A stretch of 64,000 nucleotides of DNA from an uncultured Flavobacteriales bacterium (GCA_913046365.1 CAJWRM010000002.1:114815-178814), one strand, 5' to 3'. Positions 47,408 through 57,317 are shown, numbered from the stretch's first letter. Notes: a model not told the origin generated them from the sequence alone. Numbers and translations are program-made.

Positions 47408-48622
47408 ATGAAAACTCCTTATCTCTATATCTTAAGTCTCACATGTCTTCTTTTCGGCTGTAGAAAAGTCAATAATACTTGCACTGTTGCAGACTATCCT
47501 GCGGCACCTAGTTCTGATTGGCAAACGGCTTATGGAGGATCAGGAGAAGAAGCTCATGGTCATTTTATCTTGACTTGTTCCGATGGTGGTTATCTTCAGG
47601 TAGGCGAAACTGGTTTCATACCGAATTCCGCAAAAATATTGGTGGTCAAGACCGATCCAAGTGGTGTTTTCCAGTGGTCAAGGGAATTCTCAGGCGGAAC
47701 AGGACACAATCTGGGTAACTCGGCATTTGAAGGAGAGGATGGCTATTTTATTTGCGGTTCTTTAAATGAAAATAGTGCCATTATAAAGCTCAATAAATCA
47801 GATGGAAGTATTGTTTTCGAGAAAACACACGAAAATGGCGGAAGTGATGCTTTCGAGCACATAAGCGTTACTCCAGAAGGTATCATTGCGGTTGGATATA
47901 TTCAAGCCGAAGACAATTTAAATACCTTTTTTACAGAAGGCCAAGGTTATCTTACCTTTCTTGATGGTGATGGAAACATAACAAATGGAATCAATCTTGA
48001 AAACAATATGTCTCATGCTTATCGGATTAAAAATTTAGGGTCTGATTTTATTGTTTCCGGGCTTACAGAGGGAGCAAATGATTATGCGCTCTTAAAGATT
48101 GACGCTTCAGGTAATTTGATTTGGAATAAAACTTTTGGAGGAAGTAATGCAGACCATTGTTTTGCAATGGACTTATCAGCTGATGGTCATATATTACTCT
48201 CAGGACATACCTTATCTGGAACTGAAAACTGGGATGCTTATACAATGAAAATTGATCCTGATGGCAATCAGCTTTGGGAATCTAAAACAGGAAATCCTCG
48301 GGGCTTTGACCCCAAATACATTCATGATGAGGTTTGGGGAATAAAAGGAACTACTGACGGAGGTTGTATTATTGTTGCGGGTACAGGTGATGAATATAGT
48401 ACCTATAAAAGACGCTGTGGAAATGATGGAGATGATTCCAATACTTGGCATGTTTATTTGGTGAAATATGATTCTAATGGAAATGTCGAATGGCAAAAGA
48501 CCTATGGGTCCGCTGAGGGTGGTGATTGGGCAGGAGAAGATATTGACTTAACTGCTGATGGAGGAGCAATTGTTGCTGTGGATAACGGTTCTTTTGGTTT
48601 TCTTAAAATTTCGCCTTTCTAG
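47408..48622 (+). CDS. Lipoprotein with repeated beta-propeller-like motifs
   Basis: 404 residues; lipobox LFGC (Cys18). Repeats of the type ILVVKTDPSGVFQWSREFSG, ALLKIDASGNLIWNKTFGGS and LVKYDSNGNVEWQKTYGSAE recur about every 50-60 residues and suggest a seven-bladed propeller of the kind common in Bacteroidota surface lipoproteins. No catalytic motif is seen; function unknown. Confidence 0.7.
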   Translation: MKTPYLYILSLTCLLFGCRKVNNTCTVADYPAAPSSDWQTAYGGSGEEAHGHFILTCSDGGYLQVGETGFIPNSAKILVVKTDPSGVFQWSREFSGGTGHNLGNSAFEGEDGYFICGSLNENSAIIKLNKSDGSIVFEKTHENGGSDAFEHISVTPEGIIAVGYIQAEDNLNTFFTEGQGYLTFLDGDGNITNGINLENNMSHAYRIKNLGSDFIVSGLTEGANDYALLKIDASGNLIWNKTFGGSNADHCFAMDLSADGHILLSGHTLSGTENWDAYTMKIDPDGNQLWESKTGNPRGFDPKYIHDEVWGIKGTTDGGCIIVAGTGDEYSTYKRRCGNDGDDSNTWHVYLVKYDSNGNVEWQKTYGSAEGGDWAGEDIDLTADGGAIVAVDNGSFGFLKISPF

Positions 48623-48639
48623 ATTTAGTAAATAAATTT

Positions 48640-48675
48640 TTTGAGTCATCAACCAAATGTCAGATTTGTTTGTTG
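48640..48675 (+). promoter_or_regulatory. Promoter and overlapping inverted repeat upstream of the photolyase cluster
   Basis: TTTG at 48640-48643 and CAGATTTG (one base from TAnnTTTG) at 48661-48668 form a candidate promoter with a 17-nt spacer. Overlapping it, CATCAACCAAAT (48647-48658) and ATTTGTTTGTTG (48664-48675) form an inverted repeat pairing at 10 of 12 positions across a 5-nt spacer: a candidate operator. Confidence 0.45.
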
Positions 48676-48684
48676 TAATGACAT

Positions 48685-49803
48685 ATGCAAGCCATTACAA
48701 CATATTCACAAAGTAATTTCCCTACGGACTGGAATTCTATTCAAGATCGAATTCAAGCCATTGATCCGATTAAATATGCGGCAACGCGAAATTTTGAAAA
48801 AGGTGCATTGACCTTATTGGGTCCTTATATTTCTCGTGGTGTAATTTCTACAAAGTCTATTTTCGAGCATGTCAATTCATTGGACCTAGAATGGAGAGCA
48901 TCTGAAAAGCTTATCCAAGAATTGGCATGGAGAGATTATTGGCAGCAGGTATGGGTGGCAAAGAAAACCCAGATTGAGTCAGACCTTAATTATGAGCAAA
49001 AAGAGGTTTTGCATTCTGGAGTGCCCACTGCAATTGTTGAGGCAAACACAGGTATTGAAGCCATTGATAAAGCAATAGATAATTTCTACAATACAGGTTA
49101 TTTACACAATCACATGCGCATGTATATTGCAGCAATATGTTGTAATATCGGAAAGTACCATTGGAGTAGACCAGCGAAGTGGATGTATGCAAACCTACTT
49201 GATGGTGATTTGGCAAGCAATCATCTGAGCTGGCAATGGGTCTCAGGTACTTTTTCCAATCGAAAATATGTGGCAAACCAAGAGAATATCAACAAGTATT
49301 TTAATAGTACACAGCGCAATACTTTTTTAGATGTTCCCTATGAGGCATTTAACAGTCTAGAGGTACCTGATGCATTAAGGCAAAGTAACAATGGTATAGC
49401 TGAAATCAAATATCCCGAGTCCCTTTCGCTTCCGGCACTTGAGCAGAAGAGAACTTTGGTTTACAATTATTATAATCTAGATCCATTATGGTATCAAGGA
49501 GAGGATGTACAGCGGATATTATTAATTGAGCCTGCTATTTTTGAGCGTTATCCAATCAGCCAAAAGTGTATGGACTTTGCAGTTGGCCTTTCCAATAATA
49601 TAAAGGGTATTAAGATTTTTGTTGGGTCATTTGCGGCACTTGAAGCTCAGCTGAATGGTGCCGAAATTGTATTCAAAGAACATCCGCTAAACGAACATTA
49701 TCACGGTACTCAAGACAATCGAGATTGGATGACTTCTGTTCATGGATATTTTCCTGGATTCTTTAAGTTTTGGAACAAAGCAAAAAAGGAGCTCGTCAAG
49801 TGA
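48685..49803 (+). CDS. Photolyase-like FAD-domain protein with reversed domain order
   Basis: 372 residues. The protein begins directly with the FAD-binding helical domain of the photolyase/cryptochrome family: [25 protein letters not shown], then [25 protein letters not shown] and [13 protein letters not shown], which keeps the FAD-contacting Asn and the Trp pair. The usual N-terminal antenna domain is missing at the front. Instead the last 120 residues ([13 protein letters not shown], then [16 protein letters not shown] and IKIFVGSF) look like a beta-alpha-beta part of that domain. Relatives occur in other Bacteroidota. Repair or signalling role cannot be told from sequence. First of three overlapping genes. 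Confidence 0.75.
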   Translation: MQAITTYSQSNFPTDWNSIQDRIQAIDPIKYAATRNFEKGALTLLGPYISRGVISTKSIFEHVNSLDLEWRASEKLIQELAWRDYWQQVWVAKKTQIESDLNYEQKEVLHSGVPTAIVEANTGIEAIDKAIDNFYNTGYLHNHMRMYIAAICCNIGKYHWSRPAKWMYANLLDGDLASNHLSWQWVSGTFSNRKYVANQENINKYFNSTQRNTFLDVPYEAFNSLEVPDALRQSNNGIAEIKYPESLSLPALEQKRTLVYNYYNLDPLWYQGEDVQRILLIEPAIFERYPISQKCMDFAVGLSNNIKGIKIFVGSFAALEAQLNGAEIVFKEHPLNEHYHGTQDNRDWMTSVHGYFPGFFKFWNKAKKELVK

Positions 49804-51269
49804 AAGAGGCAATGAATATTGTTTGGCTTAAGAGAGACTTGCGCTTGCAGGACCACCTTCCCTTTTTTGAGGTGGAAAATAATTCAAAATGTAATTATTT
49901 GCCCATTTATATTTTGGAGCCCTCCGCAATGGCGTATCCAGATTCTTCTTTAAGACACGTGCAGTTTGTCTACCACTCTATTTTGGAAATGAACAGCATC
50001 TTGGCAGCCTTCAATCGAAAGATATATATCCTGTATGGTGAAGCGATGGAGGTTTTTAATTCCTTAAACGAACAATTCGACATCCAAAACGTGTATTCTT
50101 ATCAGGAGAGCGGTGTTAAATCGACCTGGGATCGGGACAAGAATGTTTCCTCTTTTTTACAGAAAAATGGCATTAAATGGACAGAATTTCAACGAGACGG
50201 AATTATTCGAGGCATTAAAAATCGGGTGAATTGGGATAAAAATTGGTTTATTGCAGTGAATAGCCCATTGATTTTGAATGTATATTCCCACAATACAGAA
50301 CCGTTAAAAAGTTTGCCCTTTGATTTTCCTAATTCACTTAAAGAAACACTTCAGAAATATCCAGATTCTTTTCAGAAGGCTGGGGAAAGTTACGCTATGC
50401 GTTATATAAGTTCCTTTTGTGAAGGGCGAGGTTCGAACTATAGTCGGCATATTTCAAAACCTAAAGAGAGCCGAAAATCTTGTGGAAGAATATCTCCTTA
50501 TTTGGCTTGGGGGAATTTATCGGTACGTCAGGCTGTGCAATATGTTCGAAACCATCCGAACTATGACTCAAATAAGCGCAGCTTTAATAATCACCTTACT
50601 CGACTCAAATGGCGTTGTCATTTTATCCAAAAGTTTGAGGTCGAGTGTACCTATGAAACGCATTGTGTAAACCGGGGCTATGAAACCTTGGAATATGAAA
50701 GTAACCCTGAATTCCTAGAAGCCTGGAAAAAAGGACAAACTGGTTTCCCACTTGTTGATGCTTGCATGCGTTGTTTGATAGCAACGGGTTGGATTAATTT
50801 TAGAATGCGTGCGATGCTCGTCTCTGTATTGTGTTTTCATTTGGATTGCAATTGGAAAAAAGGGGTGTATTTTGTTGCTCAACAATTCCTAGATTACGAA
50901 CCTGGAATTCATTATCCACAATTTCAGATGCAAGCCGGTACGACCGGAATAAATACCATTCGGATGTACAATCCCATCAAGCAATCCCAAGAGCACGATC
51001 CAAATGGTGTGTTCATAAGAGAATGGGTTCCCGAATTAAAAAATATCCCCGTTGAATTTATTCATGAACCGTGGAAAATGACTGCCATGGAAAAAGAGCT
51101 ACATGATATTGGAAATGATTATCCCGAGCCGATTGTCGATTTAACAGCAGTTGCCAAAATCGCTAGAGCAAAAATTTGGGGACACCGAAAGCATAAAGCT
51201 GTCAGAGCAGACAGTAAACGAATTGTTGCATTACACACCAGAAACAATGGAAAAAAGAAAAGCCGTTAA
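49800..51269 (+). CDS. Photolyase/cryptochrome family flavoprotein with altered FAD pocket
   Basis: About 489 residues with an antenna-type N-domain ([20 protein letters not shown]) and FAD domain ([60 protein letters not shown]). The usual HNR motif is NFR, and where typical photolyases have DxDxxxN followed by WQW this protein has [16 protein letters not shown], so both the flavin-N5 Asn and a triad Trp are replaced. GTG 49800 overlaps the previous stop (GTGA) and has AGGAG upstream; ATG 49812 is an alternative start. It overlaps the next gene by 23 nt. Confidence 0.8.
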   Translation: MKEAMNIVWLKRDLRLQDHLPFFEVENNSKCNYLPIYILEPSAMAYPDSSLRHVQFVYHSILEMNSILAAFNRKIYILYGEAMEVFNSLNEQFDIQNVYSYQESGVKSTWDRDKNVSSFLQKNGIKWTEFQRDGIIRGIKNRVNWDKNWFIAVNSPLILNVYSHNTEPLKSLPFDFPNSLKETLQKYPDSFQKAGESYAMRYISSFCEGRGSNYSRHISKPKESRKSCGRISPYLAWGNLSVRQAVQYVRNHPNYDSNKRSFNNHLTRLKWRCHFIQKFEVECTYETHCVNRGYETLEYESNPEFLEAWKKGQTGFPLVDACMRCLIATGWINFRMRAMLVSVLCFHLDCNWKKGVYFVAQQFLDYEPGIHYPQFQMQAGTTGINTIRMYNPIKQSQEHDPNGVFIREWVPELKNIPVEFIHEPWKMTAMEKELHDIGNDYPEPIVDLTAVAKIARAKIWGHRKHKAVRADSKRIVALHTRNNGKKKSR

Positions 51270-52737
51270 TCTTATCTTCCCGCACCAGCTTTTTGAGAAA
51301 AGAGACTTGCTAGATAACGCATGTGAGACCTACCTGATAGAGGAATATTTGTTCTTCAATCATTTCAAGTTCCACAAACAAAAAATTGCATTCCATAGGG
51401 CTTCTATGAAGGCATATGCTGATTTCTTGAAATCACAAAATACTTCAGTGACATATATTGAGTCAACTGAGATGAAAAGTGATATTAGGATCCTTTTAGA
51501 GGAAATTTTGGCTTCTGGAGTGACGCAGATAAACTTCTATGACCCTGTAGATAGCTGGTTATTAAAAAGGTTAAATTCATTTTCCGAGCGCATACAACTG
51601 AACATGCTTGAGACACCTTATTTTATCAATACAAATGAAGATTTGAGTACCTTCTTTCGAGCAGATAAGAAGTCTTTCTTTCAAACTACTTTCTATAAGC
51701 AGCAACGCGTAAAACATAATGTCTTGATGGAAAAAGACGGCAACCCAAGAGGAGGGAAGTGGACCTATGATGTAGACAATAGAAAAAAATACCCAAAAGG
51801 TCAGCAGCCACCTGAAATACAATTCCCTAAATCAAGTCCATATTGGGAGGAGGCCATACAATATGTCGGAACCCACTTTAAAGACTACCCTGGTTCCCTT
51901 GAGGCCAAACGTATTTATCCAATCACCTTTGAAGAGACATCCGATTGGCTGGTATGTTTTTTAAGTGAGCGCTTTGAGGAGTTTGGTATTTATGAAGACG
52001 CAATCGTAAAAGAGGAAATTTTTCTAAACCACAGCTTGCTTTCGCCACTTATGAATGCTGGCTTGATTTCACCGCACAAAGTCATCAATGAAAGTCTTTT
52101 GTTTGCGGAAAACAATGACATACCATTAAATTCCTTAGAGGGCTTCATTCGTCAAATTATGGGTTGGAGAGAATTTATTCGCGGGATGTATTTGTGTAAA
52201 GGGGGCTTCTCTCGAACTCAGAATTTTTGGGGTTTTGAACGAAAGATACCGAAAAGCTTTTATGATGGTACAACAGGAATTGATCCCGTAGATGATACGA
52301 TTAAAAAAGTTTTAGCCACTGGTTATTGTCACCATATTGAACGTCTCATGGTACTTGGAAACTTTATGCTTCTTTGTGAATTTCATCCAGATGAGGTCTA
52401 TCGTTGGTTTATGGAATTATTTATAGACGCCTATGATTGGGTTATGGTTCCGAATGTATATGGAATGAGTCAGTTTGCAGATGGTGGAACTTTTGCAACC
52501 AAACCATATATCGGTGGATCTAACTATATCAAAAAAATGAGCAACTATGGTAAAGGTCCTTGGACGGATATTTGGGATGGCTTGTTTTGGCGGTTTATTT
52601 CTGTAAACCAAGATTTCTTTCTTAAAAATCCGCGGATGTCAATGATGGTACATTCCTTTAACCGAATGTCAGATGAAAAGAGCGCTTTGCACTTAGAGAA
52701 TGCAGCAACGTTTTTAGCTCAAATGGATAGCCAATAA
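51247..52737 (+). CDS. FeS-BCP/PhrB-like cryptochrome-photolyase lacking the Fe-S cysteines
   Basis: 496 residues related to the bacterial (6-4) photolyase/CryPro (FeS-BCP) family: [15 protein letters not shown] start, [50 protein letters not shown] and [14 protein letters not shown]. Family members bind a 4Fe-4S cluster through four Cys, three of them just after the KMS motif; here that loop is short and reads [16 protein letters not shown] with no Cys, and the fourth position is also not Cys. ATG 51247 lies inside the previous gene. The stop directly abuts the sufD stop on the other strand. Confidence 0.82.
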   Translation: MEKRKAVNLIFPHQLFEKRDLLDNACETYLIEEYLFFNHFKFHKQKIAFHRASMKAYADFLKSQNTSVTYIESTEMKSDIRILLEEILASGVTQINFYDPVDSWLLKRLNSFSERIQLNMLETPYFINTNEDLSTFFRADKKSFFQTTFYKQQRVKHNVLMEKDGNPRGGKWTYDVDNRKKYPKGQQPPEIQFPKSSPYWEEAIQYVGTHFKDYPGSLEAKRIYPITFEETSDWLVCFLSERFEEFGIYEDAIVKEEIFLNHSLLSPLMNAGLISPHKVINESLLFAENNDIPLNSLEGFIRQIMGWREFIRGMYLCKGGFSRTQNFWGFERKIPKSFYDGTTGIDPVDDTIKKVLATGYCHHIERLMVLGNFMLLCEFHPDEVYRWFMELFIDAYDWVMVPNVYGMSQFADGGTFATKPYIGGSNYIKKMSNYGKGPWTDIWDGLFWRFISVNQDFFLKNPRMSMMVHSFNRMSDEKSALHLENAATFLAQMDSQ

Positions 52738-53943
52738 TTAAGCGGAAAAATGTTTTTCAATTTGATCCTCAAGATAGGATCGAACATCTTCATTTCCTAC
52801 TTCTTCAAGCACCTCCCCCAAGAAAGCTTTTACCAATAGCTCTTTTGCAGATTTTTCAGACAAACCTCGTGACCTAAGGTAAAAAACCGCTTCTTCATCT
52901 AATTGACCCGTTGTGGAGCCGTGAGAACATTTTACGTCATCTGCATAGATTTCGAGTTCTGGTTTCGAATTTATTGTTCCCGTTTCACTCAATAATATGT
53001 TGGCGTTGGATTGAAAAGCATTGATTTTTTGGGCATCTTTTCTTACAAATACTTTCCCGTTGAATACATTTGTGGCTCGATCATCCACCACTCCTTTATA
53101 AAGCTCTTTCGAATAACAATGGGCAACTTTATGATCTACGGTGGTGTGGTTGTCGCAGTGTGATTTCCCCTTTAAGGTATAAGCACCATTCATGAAGGTT
53201 TCACAATTATTTCCATTCACCCTAATGTTCAGGTCATTTCTTGTCAATCGCCCGGATAGACAAAAGGTATTCATCGTAAAGGAACTGTTTGCCGCTTGAT
53301 TGACATATTCTCTCTGAATGTCGAAGGTATTTAAGCCATTTTTCTGAATTTTATGTACACTAAGATGGGCATTTTCTTCCACCTCAATATAAGTAGATGC
53401 GTTGATGAAGCTCGCATTTACCTCTGATCCTTGAAAATTCATGATTACGTTTCCTTTCGATTGTTTACAACATCGGATGTAAGTTCTAGGAAAGACAAAA
53501 TTATTTTCTGTATTCTCAAATACAAGCTCAATATCCGAGGTGTTTTCTTGATCAAAGACAATCTCTATGGCTGATGTGCAATGCAGAAGGTTTAAGGCGT
53601 CAAAAGGATCTTCTTCGCTTATTTTTGGTATTGATTCCCAATGTGTTTTTACCCCGTTTATTGAAACATCTGCTTGGATTTGACCATTTTTAATAATGAT
53701 TCGTTTGGCATTGGATGATATTTGAGGTGCTGATACCTCCCCATTTAACTCGCCATCAAATGGCAGTTTCAATAAACTGTTGAGACTGGTGTATTTCCAA
53801 TGTTCGTTTTTTCTTGTTGGAAAATCGCTTTCTTTCAATATACGCCCAGCTTGCTTTACAGAATCATCTGATAAAGGAAATTGAGAGGGCTTGAAGTGAG
53901 CTCTCAGGTCATCAAATTTGGTTTTTTTCAGTACTTCTTCCAT
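52738..53943 (-). CDS. sufD: Fe-S cluster assembly protein SufD
   Basis: Scaffold partner of SufB and SufC, 401 residues. It has the SufBD beta-helix core and the C-terminal signature VKCSHGSTTGQLDEEAVFYL then RGLSEKSAKELLVKAFLGEV. Last gene of the sufA-B-C-D operon, 3 nt after sufC. No sufS or sufE follows, because a convergent photolyase gene ends on the adjacent base. Confidence 0.95.
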   Translation of the reverse strand: MEEVLKKTKFDDLRAHFKPSQFPLSDDSVKQAGRILKESDFPTRKNEHWKYTSLNSLLKLPFDGELNGEVSAPQISSNAKRIIIKNGQIQADVSINGVKTHWESIPKISEEDPFDALNLLHCTSAIEIVFDQENTSDIELVFENTENNFVFPRTYIRCCKQSKGNVIMNFQGSEVNASFINASTYIEVEENAHLSVHKIQKNGLNTFDIQREYVNQAANSSFTMNTFCLSGRLTRNDLNIRVNGNNCETFMNGAYTLKGKSHCDNHTTVDHKVAHCYSKELYKGVVDDRATNVFNGKVFVRKDAQKINAFQSNANILLSETGTINSKPELEIYADDVKCSHGSTTGQLDEEAVFYLRSRGLSEKSAKELLVKAFLGEVLEEVGNEDVRSYLEDQIEKHFSA

Positions 53944-53946
53944 GAC

Positions 53947-54702
53947 TTAACCTTCCTGTAATTCAGCTTTAATCCAATCGTAACCCTTTTCTTCAAGTTC
54001 AAGAGCCAAATCTTTATTTCCTGTTTTTACAATTTTCCCGTCATAAAGTACATGAACGTAGTCGGGAACAATGTAATCTAAAAGTCTTTGATAGTGTGTG
54101 ATTACTATGGATGCATTCTCAGGTGACTTTAATGAATTCACACCTTTTGCAACAATTCTTAGCGCGTCTATATCCAATCCAGAGTCAGTTTCGTCCAAAA
54201 CAGCAAGCTTAGGACTCAGCATGGCCATCTGAAATATTTCATTTCGTTTTTTTTCACCGCCGGAGAATCCTTCATTTACAGCCCGCGATGCCAACTTGCT
54301 ATCTAGCTCAACAATTTTCGATTTTTCTCTGACAAGAGACATGAATTCTTTGGCAGAAATAGGGTCCTCTCCATTAGCTTCACGGGTTTCGTTGATGGCC
54401 GTTCTTAAAAAGTTAACATTGGAAACGCCTGGGATTTCAACCGGATATTGAAAGGCTAAAAACAATCCCGCATGGGCTCTTTCTTCCGTATCCAATTCTA
54501 ATAGGTCTTCTCCTTCAAAGGTAACCGATCCTTCGGTTACTTCGTACTCTTCTCGTCCTGCAAGGATACTGGCTAATGTACTTTTACCGGCTCCATTAGG
54601 TCCCATGATGGCATGAACTTCACCTGCATTGACACTAAGGCTTAATCCTTTGAGAATTTCCTTCCCTTCAATGCTTGCATGTACGTTTTTTATTTCAATC
54701 AT
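53947..54702 (-). CDS. sufC: Fe-S cluster assembly ATPase SufC
   Basis: ABC-type ATPase of the SufBCD scaffold, 251 residues. Walker A GPNGAGKSTLASIL, signature FSGGEKKRNEI, Walker B LAVLDETDSGLDID and switch His in SIVITHYQRLLDY are all intact. Lies between sufB and sufD with 10- and 3-nt gaps. Confidence 0.97.
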   Translation of the reverse strand: MIEIKNVHASIEGKEILKGLSLSVNAGEVHAIMGPNGAGKSTLASILAGREEYEVTEGSVTFEGEDLLELDTEERAHAGLFLAFQYPVEIPGVSNVNFLRTAINETREANGEDPISAKEFMSLVREKSKIVELDSKLASRAVNEGFSGGEKKRNEIFQMAMLSPKLAVLDETDSGLDIDALRIVAKGVNSLKSPENASIVITHYQRLLDYIVPDYVHVLYDGKIVKTGNKDLALELEEKGYDWIKAELQEG

Positions 54703-54712
54703 AACTTTTGAT

Positions 54713-56161
54713 TTATCCTACGGATCCTTCTAAACTAATGGCTAATAATTTCTGTGCTTCTACGGCAAACTCCATTGGAAGCTGATTCAATACTTCTTTA
54801 CAATAGCCATTGACAATAAGACTTATCGCTTTTTCTTCTGAAATTCCTCTTTGCTTACAATAAAATAGCTGATCTTCTCCAATCTTGGATGTTGTTGCTT
54901 CATGCTCTATTTGGGCACTCGGATTTTTACATTCAATGTATGGGAAGGTATGGGCTCCACAATGGTCTGTCATTAACAAAGAATCACACTGTGAAAAGTT
55001 TCTTGCATTTTTAGCATTCTTGTGAATCTGAACTAGTCCGCGGTAAGAATTCTGAGAATCTCCTGCAGATACTCCCTTAGAAATAATGGTGCTCTTTGTG
55101 TTTTTACCCAAGTGAATCATTTTAGTGCCCGTATCAGCTTGCTGATGATTGTTGGTAACGGCTACTGAATAAAATTCGCCTACCGAGTGATCCCCTTTCA
55201 AAATACATGAAGGGTACTTCCAAGTAACAGCAGATCCGGTTTCAACTTGTGTCCATGATATTTTTGCATTGGTCTCGCAGAGGCCTCTCTTTGTCACAAA
55301 ATTAAATACGCCACCGACTCCGTTTTTATCACCTGGATACCAATTTTGAACCGTAGAATACTTGATTTCTGCATCTTTGAGTGCTTTCAGCTCAACAACA
55401 GCAGCGTGTAATTGATTTTCGTCTCTTGAGGGAGCTGTACAACCCTCTAAATAGGAAACATAAGAGCCCTCCTCGGCAACGACTAATGTGCGCTCGAATT
55501 GACCCGTTCCTCCCGCATTTATTCTGAAGTAAGTCGATAATTCCATTGGACACCTTACGCCTTTCGGAATGTAGCAGAATGAACCATCGGTAAATACGGC
55601 GGCATTTAGGGCTGCATAAAAATTGTCTGTATGTGGTATGATTGTGCCCATGTGTTCACGAACCAATTCTGGATATTCTTGAACAGCCTCTGAGAAAGAG
55701 CAAAATATAATCCCCAACTCCTTAAGCTTTGATTTGAATGAAGTTGCTACAGAGACAGAGTCCATAACAAAGTCTACAGCAACGCCTGTCAGCCTTTTTT
55801 GCTCCTCAAGCGATATTCCAAGCTTCGCCATAGTTTCCTTCATCTCAGGATCTACATCATCCCAAGATTCATATTTCTTGCTTTGTTTTGGAGCTGCGTA
55901 GTAGGTTATTTTTTGGAAGTCTGGTTTATCATACTTAACATGCGCCCACTCCGGTTCCGTCATTGTTAGCCAAGCTTTGTAGGCATTTAAACGATATTCA
56001 AGAAGCCATGATGGCTCCTCTTTTTTTGCTGATATTAAACGAATGATATCTTCATTTAATCCCGCGGGAATTGTTTCGGTTTCTACGTCTGTAACGAAGC
56101 CAAATTTGTAATCTTGATTTTCAAGATCTTTTGCCAATTCGTTTTCCGTGTATTGTCCCAT
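54713..56161 (-). CDS. sufB: Fe-S cluster assembly scaffold SufB
   Basis: Scaffold on which clusters are built, 482 residues. Recognisable are [40 protein letters not shown] and the C-terminal [20 protein letters not shown] with the conserved late Glu/His/Cys residues. Follows the sufA-type gene by 18 nt. Confidence 0.97.
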   Translation of the reverse strand: MGQYTENELAKDLENQDYKFGFVTDVETETIPAGLNEDIIRLISAKKEEPSWLLEYRLNAYKAWLTMTEPEWAHVKYDKPDFQKITYYAAPKQSKKYESWDDVDPEMKETMAKLGISLEEQKRLTGVAVDFVMDSVSVATSFKSKLKELGIIFCSFSEAVQEYPELVREHMGTIIPHTDNFYAALNAAVFTDGSFCYIPKGVRCPMELSTYFRINAGGTGQFERTLVVAEEGSYVSYLEGCTAPSRDENQLHAAVVELKALKDAEIKYSTVQNWYPGDKNGVGGVFNFVTKRGLCETNAKISWTQVETGSAVTWKYPSCILKGDHSVGEFYSVAVTNNHQQADTGTKMIHLGKNTKSTIISKGVSAGDSQNSYRGLVQIHKNAKNARNFSQCDSLLMTDHCGAHTFPYIECKNPSAQIEHEATTSKIGEDQLFYCKQRGISEEKAISLIVNGYCKEVLNQLPMEFAVEAQKLLAISLEGSVG

Positions 56162-56179
56162 ATTCGATTAAACCTTATT

Positions 56180-56503
56180 TTAAACTGAGAAAGATTCTCC
56201 GCATCCGCACGTCCTGTCCGCATTTGGGTTTTGGAAAACAAAGCCTTTTCCGTTGAGCCCACCAGAAAAATCTAGCGTGGTTCCTAACAAATAGAGATAA
56301 CTTTTCTTGTCTACAACAACCTCAATATCGTTGTCCATAAAACTAGAATCATCCTCTTTTCTCTCGTTGTCGAACGTCAATTGATACATTAAACCTGAGC
56401 ATCCTCCGCCTTCAACACCAACGCGAATGAAGAATCCTTCTTTCCCATCGTCTTCCATGAGTCTTATGGCTTGTTTTTTCGCTGAATCTGTAACAGTAAT
56501 CAT
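56180..56503 (-). CDS. sufA: HesB/IscA-type Fe-S carrier (SufA-like)
   Basis: A-type carrier of 107 residues delivering clusters to apo-proteins. The three conserved Cys are in GGGCSGLMYQL and CGCGESF near the C-terminus. I start at MITVTDSAKKQAIRL (56503), because the longer in-frame extension to 56554 would run into the -7 promoter element at 56552-56559. First gene of the suf operon. Confidence 0.93.
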   Translation of the reverse strand: MITVTDSAKKQAIRLMEDDGKEGFFIRVGVEGGGCSGLMYQLTFDNERKEDDSSFMDNDIEVVVDKKSYLYLLGTTLDFSGGLNGKGFVFQNPNADRTCGCGESFSV

Positions 56504-56551
56504 TCCTAGCGTATAAATTAGAATTGTTTTAAGTAACCTTTTTTGTATTTG

Positions 56552-56584
56552 CAAAAGTACTACATTTTGGCCATTGACACAAAA
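56552..56584 (-). promoter_or_regulatory. Promoter of the suf operon (minus strand)
   Basis: On the minus strand TTTTG (56584-56580) is followed after 20 nt by TACTTTTG (56559-56552), an exact TAnnTTTG. The leader to the sufA ATG would be about 40 nt. Confidence 0.65.
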
Positions 56585-56638
56585 TTACCTTTGACTTGTA
56601 CTTTTTAAACATTTCAATTCTAAACTTGTTTGGAAAGC

Positions 56639-57301
56639 ATGGAAAAGAAAACACTGATTATTGGCGGTACGAAGGGTATAGGAAAAGCAATTTTAGAAGA
56701 ACTATCAGGTCATGAATGTTATGTCATTTCTAGGTCTGAATCAACACTTTCGAATCATTTTGTCGTAGACGCCTTGACAGGTGATTTGCCCGAAATTGAT
56801 GGCTTGACGGGTTTAGTCTATTGTCCTGGGTCAATTAATCTGAAACCATTTCACAGGCTTACACAGGACGATTTTATTGATGATTATCAAAAAAATGTGC
56901 TTGGCGCAGTTCGTGTACTCCAGTTTTATTTTCGAACCCTCAAGAAAAATCAAGGTTCTGTCGTCCTATTTGGAACAGTAGCCAGTCAACAAGGAATGCC
57001 TTTTCACGCCTCAATTGCGGCTGCTAAAGGCGGATTGGAGTCTTTAGCAAGAAGTTTAGCAGCGGAATGGGCACCCAGCATTCGCGTTAATATTGTAAAT
57101 CCATCGCTTACTGATACCCCATTAGCAGAAGCTTTATTGAGTACAGAACAGAAAAGAGAAAATGCGGCACAACGTCATCCTTTAAAGAAAATAGGGACTC
57201 CCCAAGATATTGCAAAAGCAGCGGTGTTTTGTTTAGAGAATGATTGGCTAACGGGTCAAACTATTGGCGTCGACGGTGGGCTGTCATCGGTTCGTGTTTA
57301 A
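56639..57301 (+). CDS. Atypical short-chain dehydrogenase/reductase lacking the catalytic Tyr
   Basis: 220-residue Rossmann protein with dinucleotide loop GGTKGIGKAILEEL and C-terminal LTGQTIGVDGGLSS typical of the SDR superfamily. At the active site the YxxxK motif reads ASIAAAKGG: the Lys is kept but the Tyr is Ile, and the usual Ser is not evident (LFGTVASQQG). Relatives with the same change occur in Bacteroidota. Oxidoreductase activity is therefore doubtful or unusual. ATG 56639 chosen over TTG 56630. Divergent from suf. Confidence 0.85.
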   Translation: MEKKTLIIGGTKGIGKAILEELSGHECYVISRSESTLSNHFVVDALTGDLPEIDGLTGLVYCPGSINLKPFHRLTQDDFIDDYQKNVLGAVRVLQFYFRTLKKNQGSVVLFGTVASQQGMPFHASIAAAKGGLESLARSLAAEWAPSIRVNIVNPSLTDTPLAEALLSTEQKRENAAQRHPLKKIGTPQDIAKAAVFCLENDWLTGQTIGVDGGLSSVRV

Positions 57302-57317
57302 CTAAGTATCTTCTTAA

